DNA of 64,000 bases from Shinisaurus crocodilurus (lineage: Eukaryota; Chordata; Lepidosauria; Squamata; Shinisauridae): the NCBI GenBank assembly GCA_021292165.1, contig CM037877.1, positions 159,483,871 to 159,547,870 on the forward strand, read 5' to 3'. This document shows, one piece after another, positions 35,135 to 47,965 of the stretch. Each line of letters opens with the position of its first letter. Position 1 is the stretch's first letter. Made by a program: the position numbers and the translations under genes. The notes under the pieces are model-generated. The model worked only from the letters and a program-made list of their open reading frames with translations. It searched no databases and was not told where the DNA came from.

Positions 35135-36295
35135 GCAGTACTTTGTTTATAGTTCCATGTTCTTAGGCTGGTTATGATCATGCTGTTTGATTCAGGAAAA
35201 TATGTTTACAGAGCAGTCCGAAGAAAAATCTTAGAATTGCTGCAAGATAACTATGCCTAGGGAAATACTTCCTCAGCTTCATGAATGGTTTTCTCCTGGC
35301 AGGAATCATGTTTAGTGCCAATTGAGAAAGATGAGTCATAGTATGAGCCAGCTGTTTATGGGCACTAAGATGGAGTCTGGGGTTCAAAATGGAACCTAGG
35401 AAACTTGGGCCAATATGTCTAGTTAAGTCTCAAACAACAGGTACCATCACTTGACCTACACTGTAGTTCTATGGTAGTTAAGCAGTCACTCTGCCTACCA
35501 CCAGCACACCTGATACTCAGTGACATTCCAAGGAGGATTCGCCTCCTGTTCTAGAATTCAGGTATGAAAGCAATCTGTACATTGGTTCATTTATATCACC
35601 ATTTTTCTCATGGTGAAGTGGACCATCTTACCATATGAAGTTATTCTCACACAGCCATAATGCAACACCACCACCCCAAAAATGGTTATGTGAATGTCTG
35701 GTAATAGCTAATATTTTTAAAGGAAGGGAGAGGGAGGGAGCAGCACTGATCTCAGTATTCTACCCACTGAAGAAGTAGAGTTGGCAGATCTATACTCACA
35801 CTCAAAGGGCACAATGCAGCAGTAAGGAAGCAGACCTTGTAAGCCTCAGATGAACTACAGAATGAAGGGATCAGCCTTTGATGGGGAAAGATAAAGTCAA
35901 TAACTCTACTCAGATCCACATAGCAGCACTCACCTTTGACATTCTGGCTCACTCTATGTGAGTGACGTGCCATTGATATCAACAGGAGTCCTTGGCACAT
36001 ATTGGGAGGAAAGAATATCAGAGTGAAAGACTGTTGAGAAAGATTTCCCCTAGCTCTGTAAAGAAAAAAGACTTCAGTATTAGGGCTTGCATTGGCTTAT
36101 TGTAAACAGTAAAGACGTTGTGGTTTGGTTGTTGTTTTTTGTTGTTGTTGTTGTTGGTTTTGTTAAAACATTTATTTACATTAGCCCTCTTAAAAATTAA
36201 TGACACATCCACTGAACTTTCATAGATTCTTTGCAAGTGTGGTAAACTTGGAAAGAAAACGTAGAGCTGCCACCCTCTTGTCCTGCTAGAATTTC
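35135..36295. other. Gene-free stretch
   Basis: No gene recognised. A (TTG)n run lies near 36128-36157. Confidence 0.5.
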
Positions 36296-37570
36296 ATCTG
36301 GTCATGAAGATTATTGTTGCACTTGAACCAAAATGGAACCAGACTGCTGGCACTTACCATAAAAAAATGGTAAGAGCAGCTTTTGAACTGATTCCTGGGG
36401 TAAAGCTGACTGGAGCTGGGAAGCATCCAGTTTGTGTTGAATCATCCCTACGGGATGAAGATGAAAATGGTTCTGATTGCCCAAATGGAGATGAGGAGGG
36501 AATAGCCACGAGCATATGGTGAAACATGAAAGCTTGTCAAAGAGGCCTAAGTGCCATAGCAGAAGATGCACATGCCAGAGACATCTGGTGAGGGACATCA
36601 AGTATAGGTGTTTCTATGCTAATGCTTGATGCCTCCAAGCCAAAATGGGAGAGTTGGAGTACCTGCTTTTAAAGGAGAACCTAGATATAGTGGTCATAAT
36701 GGAAACTTGGTGGAATGGAGAGAACCAGTGGGATATGGTCATCTCTGTATATAAACTCTATAGGAAGGACAGGGAAGGGCATACTGGAGGAGGTGTTGCT
36801 CTGTAGGTCAAAGAGGGCATGCTGTCAAGCAGACTAGAGAACCTAAAAGGGGCAGACTCCTCCACAGAAGCGCTGTAGGTGACAATAATGGGCTACAAAA
36901 GTAGTTTGGTACTAGCTGCATGCTATTGTCCCCTAGACCAGAATGCTCAGGATGATCTTGAGATGGAAAATAAAATCAGGGAGGCATCCAAATGAAGAAG
37001 CGTTGTAATAATGGGTGACTTCAATTACCCCCACATTGACTGGACAAATGCATGTTCCAGTCATGACAAAGAGGTTTAATTTCTTGATGCCCTAAACTGT
37101 GCCGTAGAACAGTTGGTCATGGAACCGACCAGAGGGGAGGCGACCCTGGATTTAATCCTAAGTGCCCAGGACCTAGTACAAGATTTGAGAGTTGTTGAAC
37201 CAACTGGAAACAGTGACCACAGTGCTATGAGGGGGGGGGGGGGGAGAATTGCCAAGGAACTTCAACGGTCACATTTGACTTCAAAGGAGGAAACGTTTTT
37301 GGATGGTTTTAAAAGGGGATTGGACAAATCCATGGAGGTTAAGGCTATCATTGGCTACTAATCCTGATGGCTATATGCTATCTCCAGTATCAGAGGTGCT
37401 ATGCCTATATACACCAATTGCTGGGGAACATGGGCGGGTGCTGTTGCACTCCTGTCCTGCTTGTGTGTCTCCTGTGGGCAGCTGGTTGGCCACTGTGTAA
37501 ACAGAATGCTGGACTAAATGGACTCTTCTTATGTTGGCTCTTATAAATGGCTCTTCTTATGTTGATGTTG
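36296..37570 (+). mobile_element. CR1 LINE, internally deleted
   Basis: From about 36600 the sequence follows the start of CR1 ORF2: TGCTAATGCTTGATGCCTCC, then the endonuclease region. Around 37011-37240 it encodes a recognisable stretch with GDFNYPHIDWT, then VMEPTRGEATLDLIL and GNSDHSAM, the C-terminal part of the APE-type endonuclease, with several stops and frameshifts. At about 37255-37300 it jumps to the CR1 3' end (TGGTTTTAAAAGGGGATTGG, GGCAGCTGGTTGGCCACTG). The reverse transcriptase is entirely missing, so this is a dead, internally deleted copy. Confidence 0.85.
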
Positions 37571-37629
37571 TTCATTGTGCCATATGATCTAAGTCCAGTT
37601 CTGGGCTGCATCCAAAGGTCTGTGAAGGC

Positions 37630-37990
37630 AGTTAGGCAGGTGAATACATAAGAGAGGACCTTTTCTACAATGGCCCCACAGACCACACCTCTGGAATAAT
37701 TTGCCATCAGGAGTCTGCCAGGCCCCATCTTTGCAGACTTTTAAGGAAGCCCTGAAGACTTGCTTACTCTGGCCTTCCCCGATTATGTTTTATCAGACTG
37801 GGTTATACCTGCAGTTGTGTTGTAGGGTCTGTCTTATGCTGATATTGATTGTTTTGTGGAACTTTTGCTGCTTTTATTATCACATTTTTAAAATTATGAA
37901 TTTCATTATATGTATTTTATTGTTGTACACTGCCTTGGGAGGACTCCTGCCCTGAGTGGTGCCCTTTAAATATTTTAAATAAATAAATAT
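37630..37990 (+). mobile_element. L2-like LINE 3' end
   Basis: AAGGAAGCCCTGAAGACTTG, CTGGCCTTCCCCGATTATG and the terminus TGTACACTGCCTTGGGAGG then AAATAAATAAATA. A decayed C-terminus plus 3' tail. Confidence 0.7.
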
Positions 37991-38059
37991 CATACATTTT
38001 ACAGGTGAAAAGGCTGAGGCTGAGATGCCATTTCCCCATGGCCCCCTGATTATAGAAAG

Positions 38060-38319
38060 ACTCTGTCATCTTTTCAGCACCAGGTTAAGACTGCCCTTTT
38101 CTCCCAGACATTGAATGGCATGATGGGGCATTTATGTCAGCTGTTTTTAACAGGTCTAGTTTGTACTAAAATTGTTTTAGCTGCTAAATTGTGTTTAAAT
38201 TTTGTATGTTGGGGGGGGGATTATGCTGCTTTCAGTCGTATTTGTGGTCTGTGGTTTTATGAATTGTTGTAATCTGGGCTATTGGTGGTATAGAAGTGAA
38301 ATGAAATAAATAAATAATC
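38060..38319 (+). mobile_element. L2-like LINE 3' end, second subfamily
   Basis: CAGCACCAGGTTAAGACTGCC, ATGGCATGATGGGGCATTTA, GGTCTAGTTTGTACTAAAAT and the AAATAAATAA tail. The order is the same as at 27590-27967. Confidence 0.8.
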
Positions 38320-38799
38320 AAAGAAGAACATGGAAAACTGCCTATCAAGTTCATGGCTGAACAGGAAGTAGAACCCAGGATTTTCTGGGCACCAATCCAA
38401 TGTTCCGTTTCTGACATAGGCTGTCATGAGAAGGATCTTGCTTTGAAAATGCTTCTGAATATATATTGGAGGGCATACTTTCTGCTAATGCAATCTGTCT
38501 GGATCACAACGATCACAGATACTCTTAGCCCTAAAAGATGGTCTAAAAATGGTGTATATGAATACATAATACACAAAGCTGTCATTATCTACAGTTGTGA
38601 TTGGCTTACATTCATTGTTTCATCACTAAGCCCCTGAATTCCATGAAGAAAATAATAGCACAGGACAACTTGGATGGATGATATGATAACTGTGAAACAT
38701 CAGCATTGTTGGAAGTCACATGAACATGGTTTCTCTAGGGTTGTTTGGCGCATAGATGTCTCACTCAAGTCAAATGACACTTCAAGAATTTAGTTTTGG

Positions 38800-38991
38800 A
38801 AGTGGAAAGAAACAACAATACCAACTATAGAAGACTGGCTGTTGAAAATGTTGGACTTAGCAGAGATGGCGAAATTGACTTGTTTAATTAGAGAAAAAAA
38901 TCTATCTTCATTTAAGAAAGACTGGAAACCTCTGGTGGACTTCTTGGGGAGGAGGGAAAGTGACTTAATAACTTTGGGGTTTGATTTTTGA
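38800..38991 (+). mobile_element. L1 LINE ORF2 C-terminus
   Basis: An open 63-codon frame ending in TGA encodes KWKETTIPTIEDWLLKML, then DLAEMAKLTCLIREKNLSSF, then KDWKPLVDFLG. The TIEDWL..M..LAEMAKLT block and the tryptophan-proline word after it are typical of the extreme C-terminus of L1 ORF2 in reptiles. No ATG lies upstream and the reverse transcriptase core is absent. The unbroken frame suggests moderate age. An AT-rich 3' region follows. Confidence 0.8.
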
Positions 38992-39394
38992 ATATTGGTA
39001 AGGTGGTAGAAATTCTTTCTGTGAAAATAGAGGCATACACTATGCTGAAACTTAAGATACAGTTGGCATTTTAACTTACCATTTTAATCTGCGGCTCGTG
39101 ACATTTATTGGATTTTTTGTATCTTCTTGTTTTATTTGTAAGCCACTCCAACAGTAATGGCTGAAGAATGGCTCATAAATGTTTTAAGTAAATAATAAAT
39201 ATTTTAAGAAAATAGGAATATAAGTACCCCTCTTTGTGAAAGAGAACCTTTAAGCAGAAAAATATGGATGCCTCTGGAAGTTCCCATGACCCCATCCCTT
39301 TGGTAGAAATTGTGGTTTTGGTAGAAATTCATGTGGCTACTGAAACTTAATAAGTTTTAATAGAAATAAATATATTGCAATAAGAATTTTAGAC

Positions 39395-39720
39395 TAAGGT
39401 GGCTACGTGTCCGACTTTACAGAGGTCAGTGCTCGATTTGAAGGACTATCAGAGGACGATTCTCCAGCTGATGAGTCTGCTAGTTGAAGGGCTGTCCAGT
39501 CCAAGTTCAGTTTGAAGATAAAGAACCACAAAAAGGGTTCCCCTTCAACAGTGAGCACTTGGACAGCAGTTTTGAGCAGGGACACAGGTCACCTGGTCAC
39601 GGTTTCCCCCACTATGGTGAAATGTATTATTGCTATTTATTTCCAAATTTGCACTGATACATATAAATTAGCATGTGCACATTTTATGCAAACCTGTGTC
39701 CTCTGTTGTCCTCTCTCTAT
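39395..39720 (+). mobile_element. Tc1/mariner-like MITE, copy 2
   Basis: TAAGGTGGCTACGTGTCC at the left, with CACAGGTCACCTGGTCACGG, ACATATAAATTAGCATGTGC and CTGTGTCCTCTGTTGTCCTC inside, match the copy at 44033. The right end is decayed. Confidence 0.65.
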
Positions 39721-40970
39721 GATGCATTTCTTCTTTTGGCATTGTGCAAGTTAGACATGTTTGATCATGTTAGACATGTTTGATCATTAAAAGTTAATCC
39801 ATTTTCTTTATTCCAGGTTAGAACATTTCCTTCTGTGATTTCTTACTTCTTTACCAGTGATACCCTAAGCCTTAATAGGCTTTTGTGTCTTAGTTCATAT
39901 ATCACATCTGAGAGATTCTAGCTTATTAACTGTCTAATAATCTAAAGTTATCAATAACTATAGTGAGGTATGGCCAGGGTCTAACAGTGTGAAGTAGTAT
40001 TTTTGTCAAATAGATTTTAATTGGCTTACACTACTTCTCTCTTATGGCATTTTTGTTTATAGTAAGCTTTATGGCCCAGTTCAAATGTTACATTAAAAAG
40101 AAGCTGCTGCTCCTAGCTGCCTCTTGAATAGCCTCCTGTTTGATGAAGGGATAAACCCAACTCAATGATAGAAGACAAAGTAGATATATTTGAAATATTG
40201 ATTACATACAGCTTCTGAAAAATGGTAATGGGGAATTCCTGGATGTAGTATGCATGATTCTCCCCATCTGAAAAGTTTGATTAATGCATACCTAATCTTT
40301 CTTTCCTGCTAATAGACTGTAAAGTGTTCCCTCAGAACGAAATGAATTATCAGACCAGTAGTACAAGTGGTTTTAAAGAAGTCCATTTATAATGTTGCAT
40401 CTTCAGCAAGTAATTCTTGACCTAGAAAACTGTTTCACTAAAAATGACTAATTTTGCCAATTTGATATTTTTGCTTTGAATGTGTTTCTACACCAGCAGG
40501 CTAATCTATTCTAAACCATGCATACCAACTGGAGAACAGAAGTGTCAAATGAAAAACAACATCAAAATCATTCTGCAAAATATTTCCCTCAGATGATATT
40601 TTCCACTGTCTTCTGAAAATCAAGTTAAATCAAGCCATCTCAGGTTGGGAACTCCAAAACAAACATATATAAGGTACCTCTAAATATTTAGACTCCATGT
40701 CTCATTGAGACATATTTAGAAGCAGAAGTTGGCTCTTTGTATTGCAATTTTTGCAATAATTTCAATACAGGTTTTGTGTGTTATAGCGGGGTGTAGATGC
40801 TTTTCAATTGTGCAGCCAGTGCAGATCAGAATCCAGTTATCCTTTGGATCTGGCATGTCTCTAAATTGTGTAATGCAGTTCTTTGCTCAACAAACATACT
40901 GAAATGTGTTTAAAATGCATATTTTAGGATTACATGCATTTAGAAATGCAAACTTTGAGAGCAAATACAT
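39721..40970. other. Gene-free AT-rich stretch
   Basis: No repeat boundary or gene recognised. Confidence 0.5.
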
Positions 40971-40973
40971 TAA

Positions 40974-41063
40974 CAGTGCAAGCCTATACATGTCTACTGA
41001 GAAGTAAGTCCTATTGAGCTCAATGGTGATTACTCCCAAGTAAGTGAGCATAGGATTGCAGCC
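40974..41063. mobile_element. TTA/TAA-flanked palindromic MITE, AAGTAAGTCC type
   Basis: GCAAGCCTATACATGTC on the left is mirrored by GAGCATAGGATTGCAGCC on the right. GAAGTAAGTCCTATTGAGCTC and ATTACTCCCAAGTAAG form the arms. TAA precedes and TTA follows. Copies with TTA on both sides are at 47167-47261 and 52930-53018. Confidence 0.7.
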
Positions 41064-41889
41064 TTAGAAATGTATGCGACTGCAGTCTGCATCACTCACA
41101 CATGCATGTTCATCACTTGATGCCTTTCAGCATAATGTACAAACTAACCCCACTGAATTGTTGGTTGTTTTTGTTAAGTGATTTGTTTCCTGTTATTTAA
41201 TCTTGGAAACAGCCCTGGTACCAAACTTGTTTTGAATAAAGAAACTGGGCTGGATCCAGACTTGGTCATGCATAGAGTATACCGATTGTAATCCATGCTA
41301 CTTAAGTTAGTCATAATAATATATTGTGTTTCATGTAGTTGTAGATGAGAGTGCAGCTAGAAATGGTTACTCATGCTTAGCAATAAATCTAAAATGCATG
41401 CATGAATGGAGAGCATAGAAAAGTGTTTTCCACTTTCTTGCACCTGAACTTCCTTTCTTTCTGTTTTGTTTCATTCTGAAGTTCCTTGTTCCTACATAGG
41501 CACTTAAAGCGTGTTACTATAAGAAGTGTTCTGAATGTATAGGGATGGTTGAGAAATTTGCTCAATCGAGAGTTTTTTATGTTTTTTTTTTTTTTTACAG
41601 ATTTGCCTTTCCAGAACCGAATGCGGACACAAACACAATGTGCCATCAGAAATCCATACATTTCCAAACTTGCAGTGCATCTCATGAAATAAAAAAAATG
41701 TGTCCATTAACATGTGCACATTTCAAAACTGTGCAAAGAAAACGATGTACATTTATAAAATGTATACCAACACTATGACCCGGTTTGCATGATCAAAATA
41801 ACCTACTGTGGCTTGCTTATTTATTCATTCATTCATTCATTTATTCATTTATTCAAGCCATGGTGGGCTGTGGCTCATTCTGGGCAGGA

Positions 41890-42570
41890 TTTGAATATTC
41901 AACACCTGGCCGCAACTTGTGTCATGCGAACCTGGGCGGCAGGGGTTGTGTGAGGGTTAAATAACACTTGCATAACCCATGGTATGTTGTTGGGTTATGT
42001 ACAGGTTGTTTAATCCTCACACAACTGCTGCTGCCTAGGTTCACACAACATGACAAGCCACAGCTGCGCACTGAATATTCAAAATGGCCTCCAGCATGTG
42101 CCACAGCCACAGTGGGCTTTTTGATCCTGTAAACCAGCCCAATGTGACCGGGTTCACACATAACACTAAACCATAGGTTAGGTGATGTGCGAACCCAGCC
42201 ATGCTAACAAACCATGGTTTGTTATCCACAAACAACCCAGAAAGAGACCTCATGGTTTGCCGTTGGGTTGTGAACTCTGGGTTGTTTAAGCCATCAGTTG
42301 TCATTACATGTGAACCCGGAACCATGGGTTGTTCATGAGTTGTTGCACCAAGCTACAGAGGTGACAGGCATGAGTGGTAAAAAACAACAACCCACCTACT
42401 CTACATGCCAATACTCTACAGTGTCACGAAGGCATCTGGGAAACAGGGAGGGAGCAGGCATAGGAGGAGGGAAACAAGCAACCCAGGGATTGAGAACACA
42501 ACCCATGGTATGTTTGATCATCTGCAGAGACAAACCCTGGGTAGGGCAACAAACCATGGGTTAACCATGG
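41890..42570. mobile_element. Cluster of CAACCCATGG-type palindromic MITEs
   Basis: Inverted arms GCGAACCTGGGCGGCAG and CTGCCTAGGTTCACAC (about 41927-42050), then GGGTTCACACATAACAC (about 42150) mirrored by GTCATTACATGTGAACCC (about 42310). ACCATGG and CAACCCA words recur throughout. The minus-strand frames here lie in these modules and are not genes. Confidence 0.6.
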
Positions 42571-44032
42571 ACTGCCATTATGGTCAATGGGTGCATTCAT
42601 ACAAAAATGTGTACATGTGAAAAATGTGTGCACAAATATGTACAAATTTCTAAGTGGAAAAAGAAACCCATATGAAACCAGGATGGAATGAGCTTGGCAG
42701 TGGAAAATCGAGAACCTCTATGGTATCAGAGCCTGACATTCACCCCTCCCTAGTCTGAAAAGACTCACACTTCCAGCTTTCCCATCTGAGGGCAACTTTA
42801 AGTAGTAATGACTTATTAGCAGCAAGGAAATATTCTCTTGCAGGGGAAAAAAAATCCTGAAAATCGATGACTTCCAGTCTGTCAGTCATTTCAGACACCC
42901 ATGGTCTGGTGAGGTTTGGCATTTGGAAATTACTTTTTGCGTAGCAGGAGATGTTTTTACCCATTGGTAAGCAGCAGTCATGTCTGCATGCTGAAAGCCA
43001 AGAGCAGTGACTGACATTCTTTAAGGAAAGGAAGGAGACTCTTCAGCAAGTTGTGCTGCTGTTTCCACTGCCATAGCTACAGATGCTGATACAGCTTCTG
43101 GCACTGATAGCGATGAGTGTATGAGATGGCATTAAAAGATGAGGGGCTACAATAACACAGTGAAAAGGAATCCTCAAAATGTGCATTCTGTGTCATACCA
43201 ATAGCCCCTGAACATTCTCTGTAAGGGGTTTAACTAAAAGGCCGTGCAGTATCTAGCTGACCAATAAAGGTTAAGCTGAGCATTTTCACTTGGAAGTAAG
43301 TTCTTCAATGTTCAATGGTGCTGACTCCCAGGTAAGTGCCCATAGGCCTGGAGCTTTAATTAGAACTGTATTCTAAGTTGACTCTGAGGGTAAATCTACT
43401 ACATACACTACAGAATAAGACTGGTTTAATCATCAGTACCTCTCCTAAGGGAATTATGGAAGATGTACTAAATCTTGCTAAATTCCCAGAATTCTTTGGG
43501 GAAAGCCATATGGCTAAACTTCTGTAAATCCAACATATGTCTGCAATATGAATAAACTGTAGCCTGGCACACATACATACAGTGTATGTGTGTGTGTGGG
43601 CAGATGGGGTGGGAGTGAAGCAGGTGGCCTACTCACAGAGCCACCTCCCATGCCATCAATGAAGGTGGGGCAGAAAGGTCACCAAACCAGTTCTTGCAGG
43701 CTAAAACCATTCCCACATTCACGGTTGATCTTGGAACACTAATGACTGATGAAGAATGTTTATTTCCTTGGTCAATATTTTAAGGGAGTGGGTGGTAGGT
43801 GGTCCCATCCCCAAAAGTGTTCTGGTCAAGAAGTACACATTGAAAATTATGGTTCGATATATGTCTAAATACAATGCTATCTACAACAACAACAACAAAA
43901 CCTGAGGAAATGGTGGGTTGTGGAGACATGGAGTTGAAGGGTGGAAGAGCCATGGGGAAACAGGACTGGAGCCAAATTGGCCAGAGGGGTGAGACTATGC
44001 ATCTAAGTATAAAGGGCATCCAGACTAGGAAG
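42571..44032. other. Gene-free stretch
   Basis: No gene recognised. A short (CAA)n run lies at about 43881-43897. Confidence 0.5.
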
Positions 44033-44400
44033 TAGGTTGGCCATGTGCCCTCTTTTACAGAGGACAGTCCTGTCCTCTATTTGAAGGCATCTATATGAAG
44101 AACATCCATCTGAAGTTCTGTCCTGTCCAAAGCTTGTTTATCAATAAAGAACCATCAGAAGGAAGAGCTGGCCCTTAACATTGTTCATCAACAGCATCTG
44201 AACAGCAGTCCGAACAAGCAGGCACACAGGTTACCTGGTCCTAGTCTTCCACACTATGGTGAGATGTACTGTATTTCTATTTAAGTATAATAATTCTTTC
44301 TCAATTTGCATCTATACATATAAATTAGCATATGCAAATTTTATGCATATCCATGTCCTCTTTTGTCCTCTTTTTTGGAGATTCACAAGTGGCCACCCTA
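44033..44400 (+). mobile_element. Tc1/mariner-like MITE, copy 3
   Basis: TAGGTTGGCCATGTGCCCTC at the left and CACAAGTGGCCACCCTA at the right are imperfect inverted ends bounded by TA. The interior has GAGGACAGTCCTGTCCTC (itself palindromic) and ATTAGCATATGCAAATTTTA with an octamer-like ATGCAAAT. This is the most complete of the four copies. Confidence 0.7.
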
Positions 44401-44445
44401 CTAGGAAGGGCCTTTTGTGCCAGACAGCAGAGTCTAGATCAATCA

Positions 44446-44580
44446 GTCTTCCCCAACCTAGTGCTATCTAGATGTTTTGGACTACAACTCCCAGCATGTC
44501 TGACTATTGGTTGTGTTGGCTGGGACTGATGGGAGTTGAAGTCCGCAACATCTGGAGGCCACCAGGTTGGGTAAGGCTGG
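44446..44580. mobile_element. Palindromic hAT MITE, diverged
   Basis: CAGTCTTCCCCAACCTAGTG and CACCAGGTTGGGTAAGGCTG are inverted ends. The inner GACTACAACTCCCAGCATG and GATGGGAGTTGAAGTCC match other hAT palindromes here. The target duplication is not readable. Confidence 0.7.
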
Positions 44581-45062
44581 TCTTCTACTGCTTGTGTATT
44601 CTACTGTCACTGTAGCATTTTGGCCTGGCAGCATGTCACTTGTCCTCACTGCAAACATTCACAAAGTAACAGCACAGGAGATCGAAAAACGGCCATAAAT
44701 CACATCAAGAAAATAATTAACAGATAAAGCAGTGGAAAGGTGTATGGAGAGTTGGAGTAAGATTATAGCAGCAGCGGCAGCAAGCCTACCCCATAACCTA
44801 TTTGCATTAAGCATACTGTCAGAACAGATCCTATGCATGTATGTGCAATGGGGAACCCTGCAAAATATAAGATCCCCAGTTGTGCAGATCAGCCTATGTG
44901 CATACACATTGCACACATGTAAGGGCTCTTGTGACCCTCTGCAGAATGCTTATAGGTGGGGATTAGGGCCAGCCACCATGATCCCACATCCCCCACCGGG
45001 TGTACTCATTCTACACACATTTGTTGTGTGAATAGGGTATATGAAAAAGTCAGAGGGAGAGG

Positions 45063-45066
<4 letters not shown>

Positions 45067-45093
<27 letters not shown>
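45067..45093. repeat. (GA)n microsatellite
   Basis: About 13 GA units following a GGGAGGGAGA purine run. Confidence 0.9.
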
Positions 45094-45523
45094 TCAATGA
45101 GAAATGCTTACTGGCTCTGAGTAAGAACATGACTGCAGTTCTTTCCTTTTCCATCTAAATGCACCAGCTATTTACAGAGAATCATTTTCATTTGGACTGG
45201 AGAACGGAATGTGCACAATGGGGTAGTCAAGGGCATCTCTTTACACGGGGCTTTCTAATAACAAGGCTCAGCAGCATGTTTCTACTGCTTGTGTGCGCGC
45301 TAGGAAATGTATTTTTAGGTTTATTCATGCCTTTCCAGTTTTGTACTTTCCCCTCCCCATCAGCCCCAAATTTCCCATATGGCTGAGTATCACTGCCTCA
45401 CAAACTTTGACTGACAATTGGTATATCAACAGTATTTAGCAAGTAGTGGCATGGCTTATGCTGCAAATTGGAAAGATTACAAATAAATGACCTTTCACAG
45501 GCTGTTACGGATTGCCTTCCATT

Positions 45524-45716
45524 GCCATAGCTCAGTGGTAAAGCACATGCTCGGCATGCAAGAGGTCCCAGGTTCAATCCCTGGCATCTCCACAGGGCAG
45601 GGGAAAACGCTTCTCTGAAACCCTGGAATGCCCCTGCCAGTCAGTGACAAAAATACTGGATATGCCAAGAAGACAGAACACTGGTCCGTGGCACTTTCCT
45701 ATGTTCTTGATAGTAA
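45524..45716 (+). mobile_element. tRNA-derived SINE, second type, full-length-like
   Basis: GCCATAGCTCAGTGGTAAAG is a good A box, and GGTCCCAGGTTCAATCCC carries the B box. The body has CTGAAACCCTGGAATGCCC and CTGCCAGTCAGTGACAAAAA, and the 3' part CACTTTCCTATGTTCTT. It is the best copy of this family in the window. Confidence 0.85.
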
Positions 45717-45885
45717 AGCCACAGTCCTAAACATGCTAATCTAGAAGTAAGTCTCTTCACTCGGTGGGCCTCTCTCAGTGGAAGCCAGCTCCCTTGGCAA
45801 AGAGCCATCCACTGGGCTCCCTCCTGCTGTTGCACGCACAACCAAGTGAGCTCGCTGCTGCTGGCGGTACTGATTCCACAGTGGG

Positions 45886-45887
<2 letters not shown>

Positions 45888-45940
<53 letters not shown>
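45888..45940. repeat. (ATT)n microsatellite
   Basis: About 17 ATT units. The poly-leucine frame across it is an artefact. Confidence 0.95.
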
Positions 45941-46131
45941 TAAAACTTATATATCGCCTTTAAGAGCCATACAGCCCTGTTTGTTGTTTGTTTGTTTATT
46001 AGTAACACTTATATATTGCTTCATATCTCTTAAGGTGGTTCACACAACATAATTATAATAAAATAATGTATAATGATATCATTATACAATACAAAACTGG
46101 TGTGAAAACCACAAAAACATACCAACTAAAA

Positions 46132-46248
46132 CAGGGGTGGGCAACCTGCAGGCAGCCCTCCAGATGTTTTGGCCTATGGGCTATGCTGCCTAGGGCTGAT
46201 GGGAGTTGTAGGCCAAAACATCTGTAGGGCCACAATTTGCCCACCCCG
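46132..46248. mobile_element. Palindromic hAT MITE, CAGGGGTGGGCAAC type
   Basis: CAGGGGTGGGCAACCTG at the left is inverted at the right (TTTGCCCACCCCG). The flanking octamers AACTAAAA and ATCTAAAA agree at seven of eight positions. A shorter relative of 33249-33388. Confidence 0.85.
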
Positions 46249-46297
46249 ATCTAAAACAAACAGTGAAAACAAACCGCAGTGATTGTAAAATTATCTC

Positions 46298-46351
46298 ATA
46301 TATATATATATATATATCTCCATATACTGTATACATACACACACACACACA
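46298..46351. repeat. (AT)n and (AC)n microsatellites
   Basis: AT units at 46298-46317 and AC units at 46336-46351, separated by a short mixed segment. Confidence 0.85.
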
Positions 46352-47163
46352 TGCATACATGCATATCTGAGCCAGTTTCAAATTAATATTTATTATTTTA
46401 AATAAGTAAATAATACACCACCACATGCCCTGGTGGACACCTATGAGCTGTCTGCCATTTTAATGTTCCAGCAGTTCCCAGATGTGCTGTCACTGAGGCA
46501 TTGTGAGAATGACAAAACAACAGCTTCTTATTTGTTGTCGTCTGCTGCCTCTTGGTAAATTTGAGCTAAGTTGGCCCAGCTCCAGTGCTTCTTAGGCTAC
46601 TGGGCTGTTGGCAGTGGCCTGAGCATGCTGGGTATTTCCACTGGCCCTGCCCTGAACGGAAGAGGGAGTTTTTGAAACCACCATAACAGCGTCCTCACAA
46701 GCAACACTTTATTTTTCCTCACAGGGGTAGATGGCAGCTATTCATTTATACAGATGATCCGTAGAGATGTGTGCTTACAGACTTCAATTTGAGGCTTTGT
46801 ATTTGTGAAGAGGATGTAGCTGAGAATTTACCTCTCTGCTTGGTGACTTGCCCTATTTATGAGGTGGTAAGACACTGCTGTTCGGAACAGCTTCTTTCTA
46901 TTTATCCTCACTGGTCAAACCAGCTGAATTTGAAAATTGAATTTCTCATGATAAACAGCCAAATATAGGTCAATAAATGAAAAGGTGGCCTCCTTTGCTT
47001 TTGCCGCAATGTGTACGCATTAAAAATTCATTGAGAAGCATGTGGTGGATTGCTTGAATGATAAATGATGATTGCTCAGGTGAAATGCCTTTTTATATTT
47101 TATTTGTGAGCATTATGCAGCATTGTATAATTTTGTTATGGCCAATTGTCTAAACAAATAAAT
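46352..47163. other. Gene-free stretch
   Basis: No repeat or gene recognised. Confidence 0.45.
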
Positions 47164-47166
47164 TTA

Positions 47167-47261
47167 GGCTGCAATCTTATGCCCCCTTAACTGGGAGTAA
47201 GCCCCGCTGCACTTAATCGGACTTACTTCTGAACAGACATGTACAGTATAGGACTGCACTG
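47167..47261. mobile_element. TTA-flanked palindromic MITE, AAGTAAGTCC type
   Basis: GGCTGCAATCTTATGCCCC at the left is mirrored by ACAGTATAGGACTGCACTG at the right. TTA is present on both sides (47164-47166, 47262-47264), which fits a three-base target duplication. Confidence 0.75.
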
Positions 47262-47965
47262 TTAATTACTTACTGCTGAAGAGACTTGTGCCTCCTATCT
47301 TTGAGTACAGTTTCTTGGGGGGACAGGGCAGATTTTGTATCTCATGCAGCAATGCGGCCGATTGCAGCCAATTCACCATTGGGAGCTATTGATAACTAAG
47401 CCTGATCCCATCCGTATAGTCCTCTGTTCTTGCCAGGGCGTTAAAAACGTAATAAATAGTACAATGGGTCAGCCCAGGAAACTCAAACCTAAGTGTGTGG
47501 GGTGGGGGGGAAACTTAATTATTATGAGAAACGGAAACCTTAAATAAAAACTAATTTTACTGGTGGTTAAACCTCGGACAGATGCTTTGATTTACACCTC
47601 CATGCCTAATTGCCTTCCAGCAATACCCAGTACAGTGAGTTGGTGGGTCAGTGATCCTTAGGAGACACCAAAGTTTCAGAGGATAAAGGGCTTTTTTCTT
47701 TCTTTTTTTTAGTGGAGGCAGGCAGGAAAAATAAAGATGTTCACGTGGTAGCAATGGAAAGGAGCACAGAAGGAGCAAGGTAAATAGGGGGACAAGCTGG
47801 CTGATTTGCTTCCCTCCCTTCTCTCACACAAGTGTGGGCGACTGCCCATGCCGTGACATTTTCATTGAACTCAATAGTGCCACCTTCTAGAATACACATG
47901 CATAGGATTGCACAGTAATAGCAGCTGTGGGGAGAAGATTAGATTGGACCTGCAATGCCCCAGGA

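Noticed and set aside
45530..45600. Possible tRNA gene
   Set aside because: A and B boxes are present, but the segment continues into a SINE body shared with 15399 and 47966 and does not form a complete cloverleaf as a gene would.
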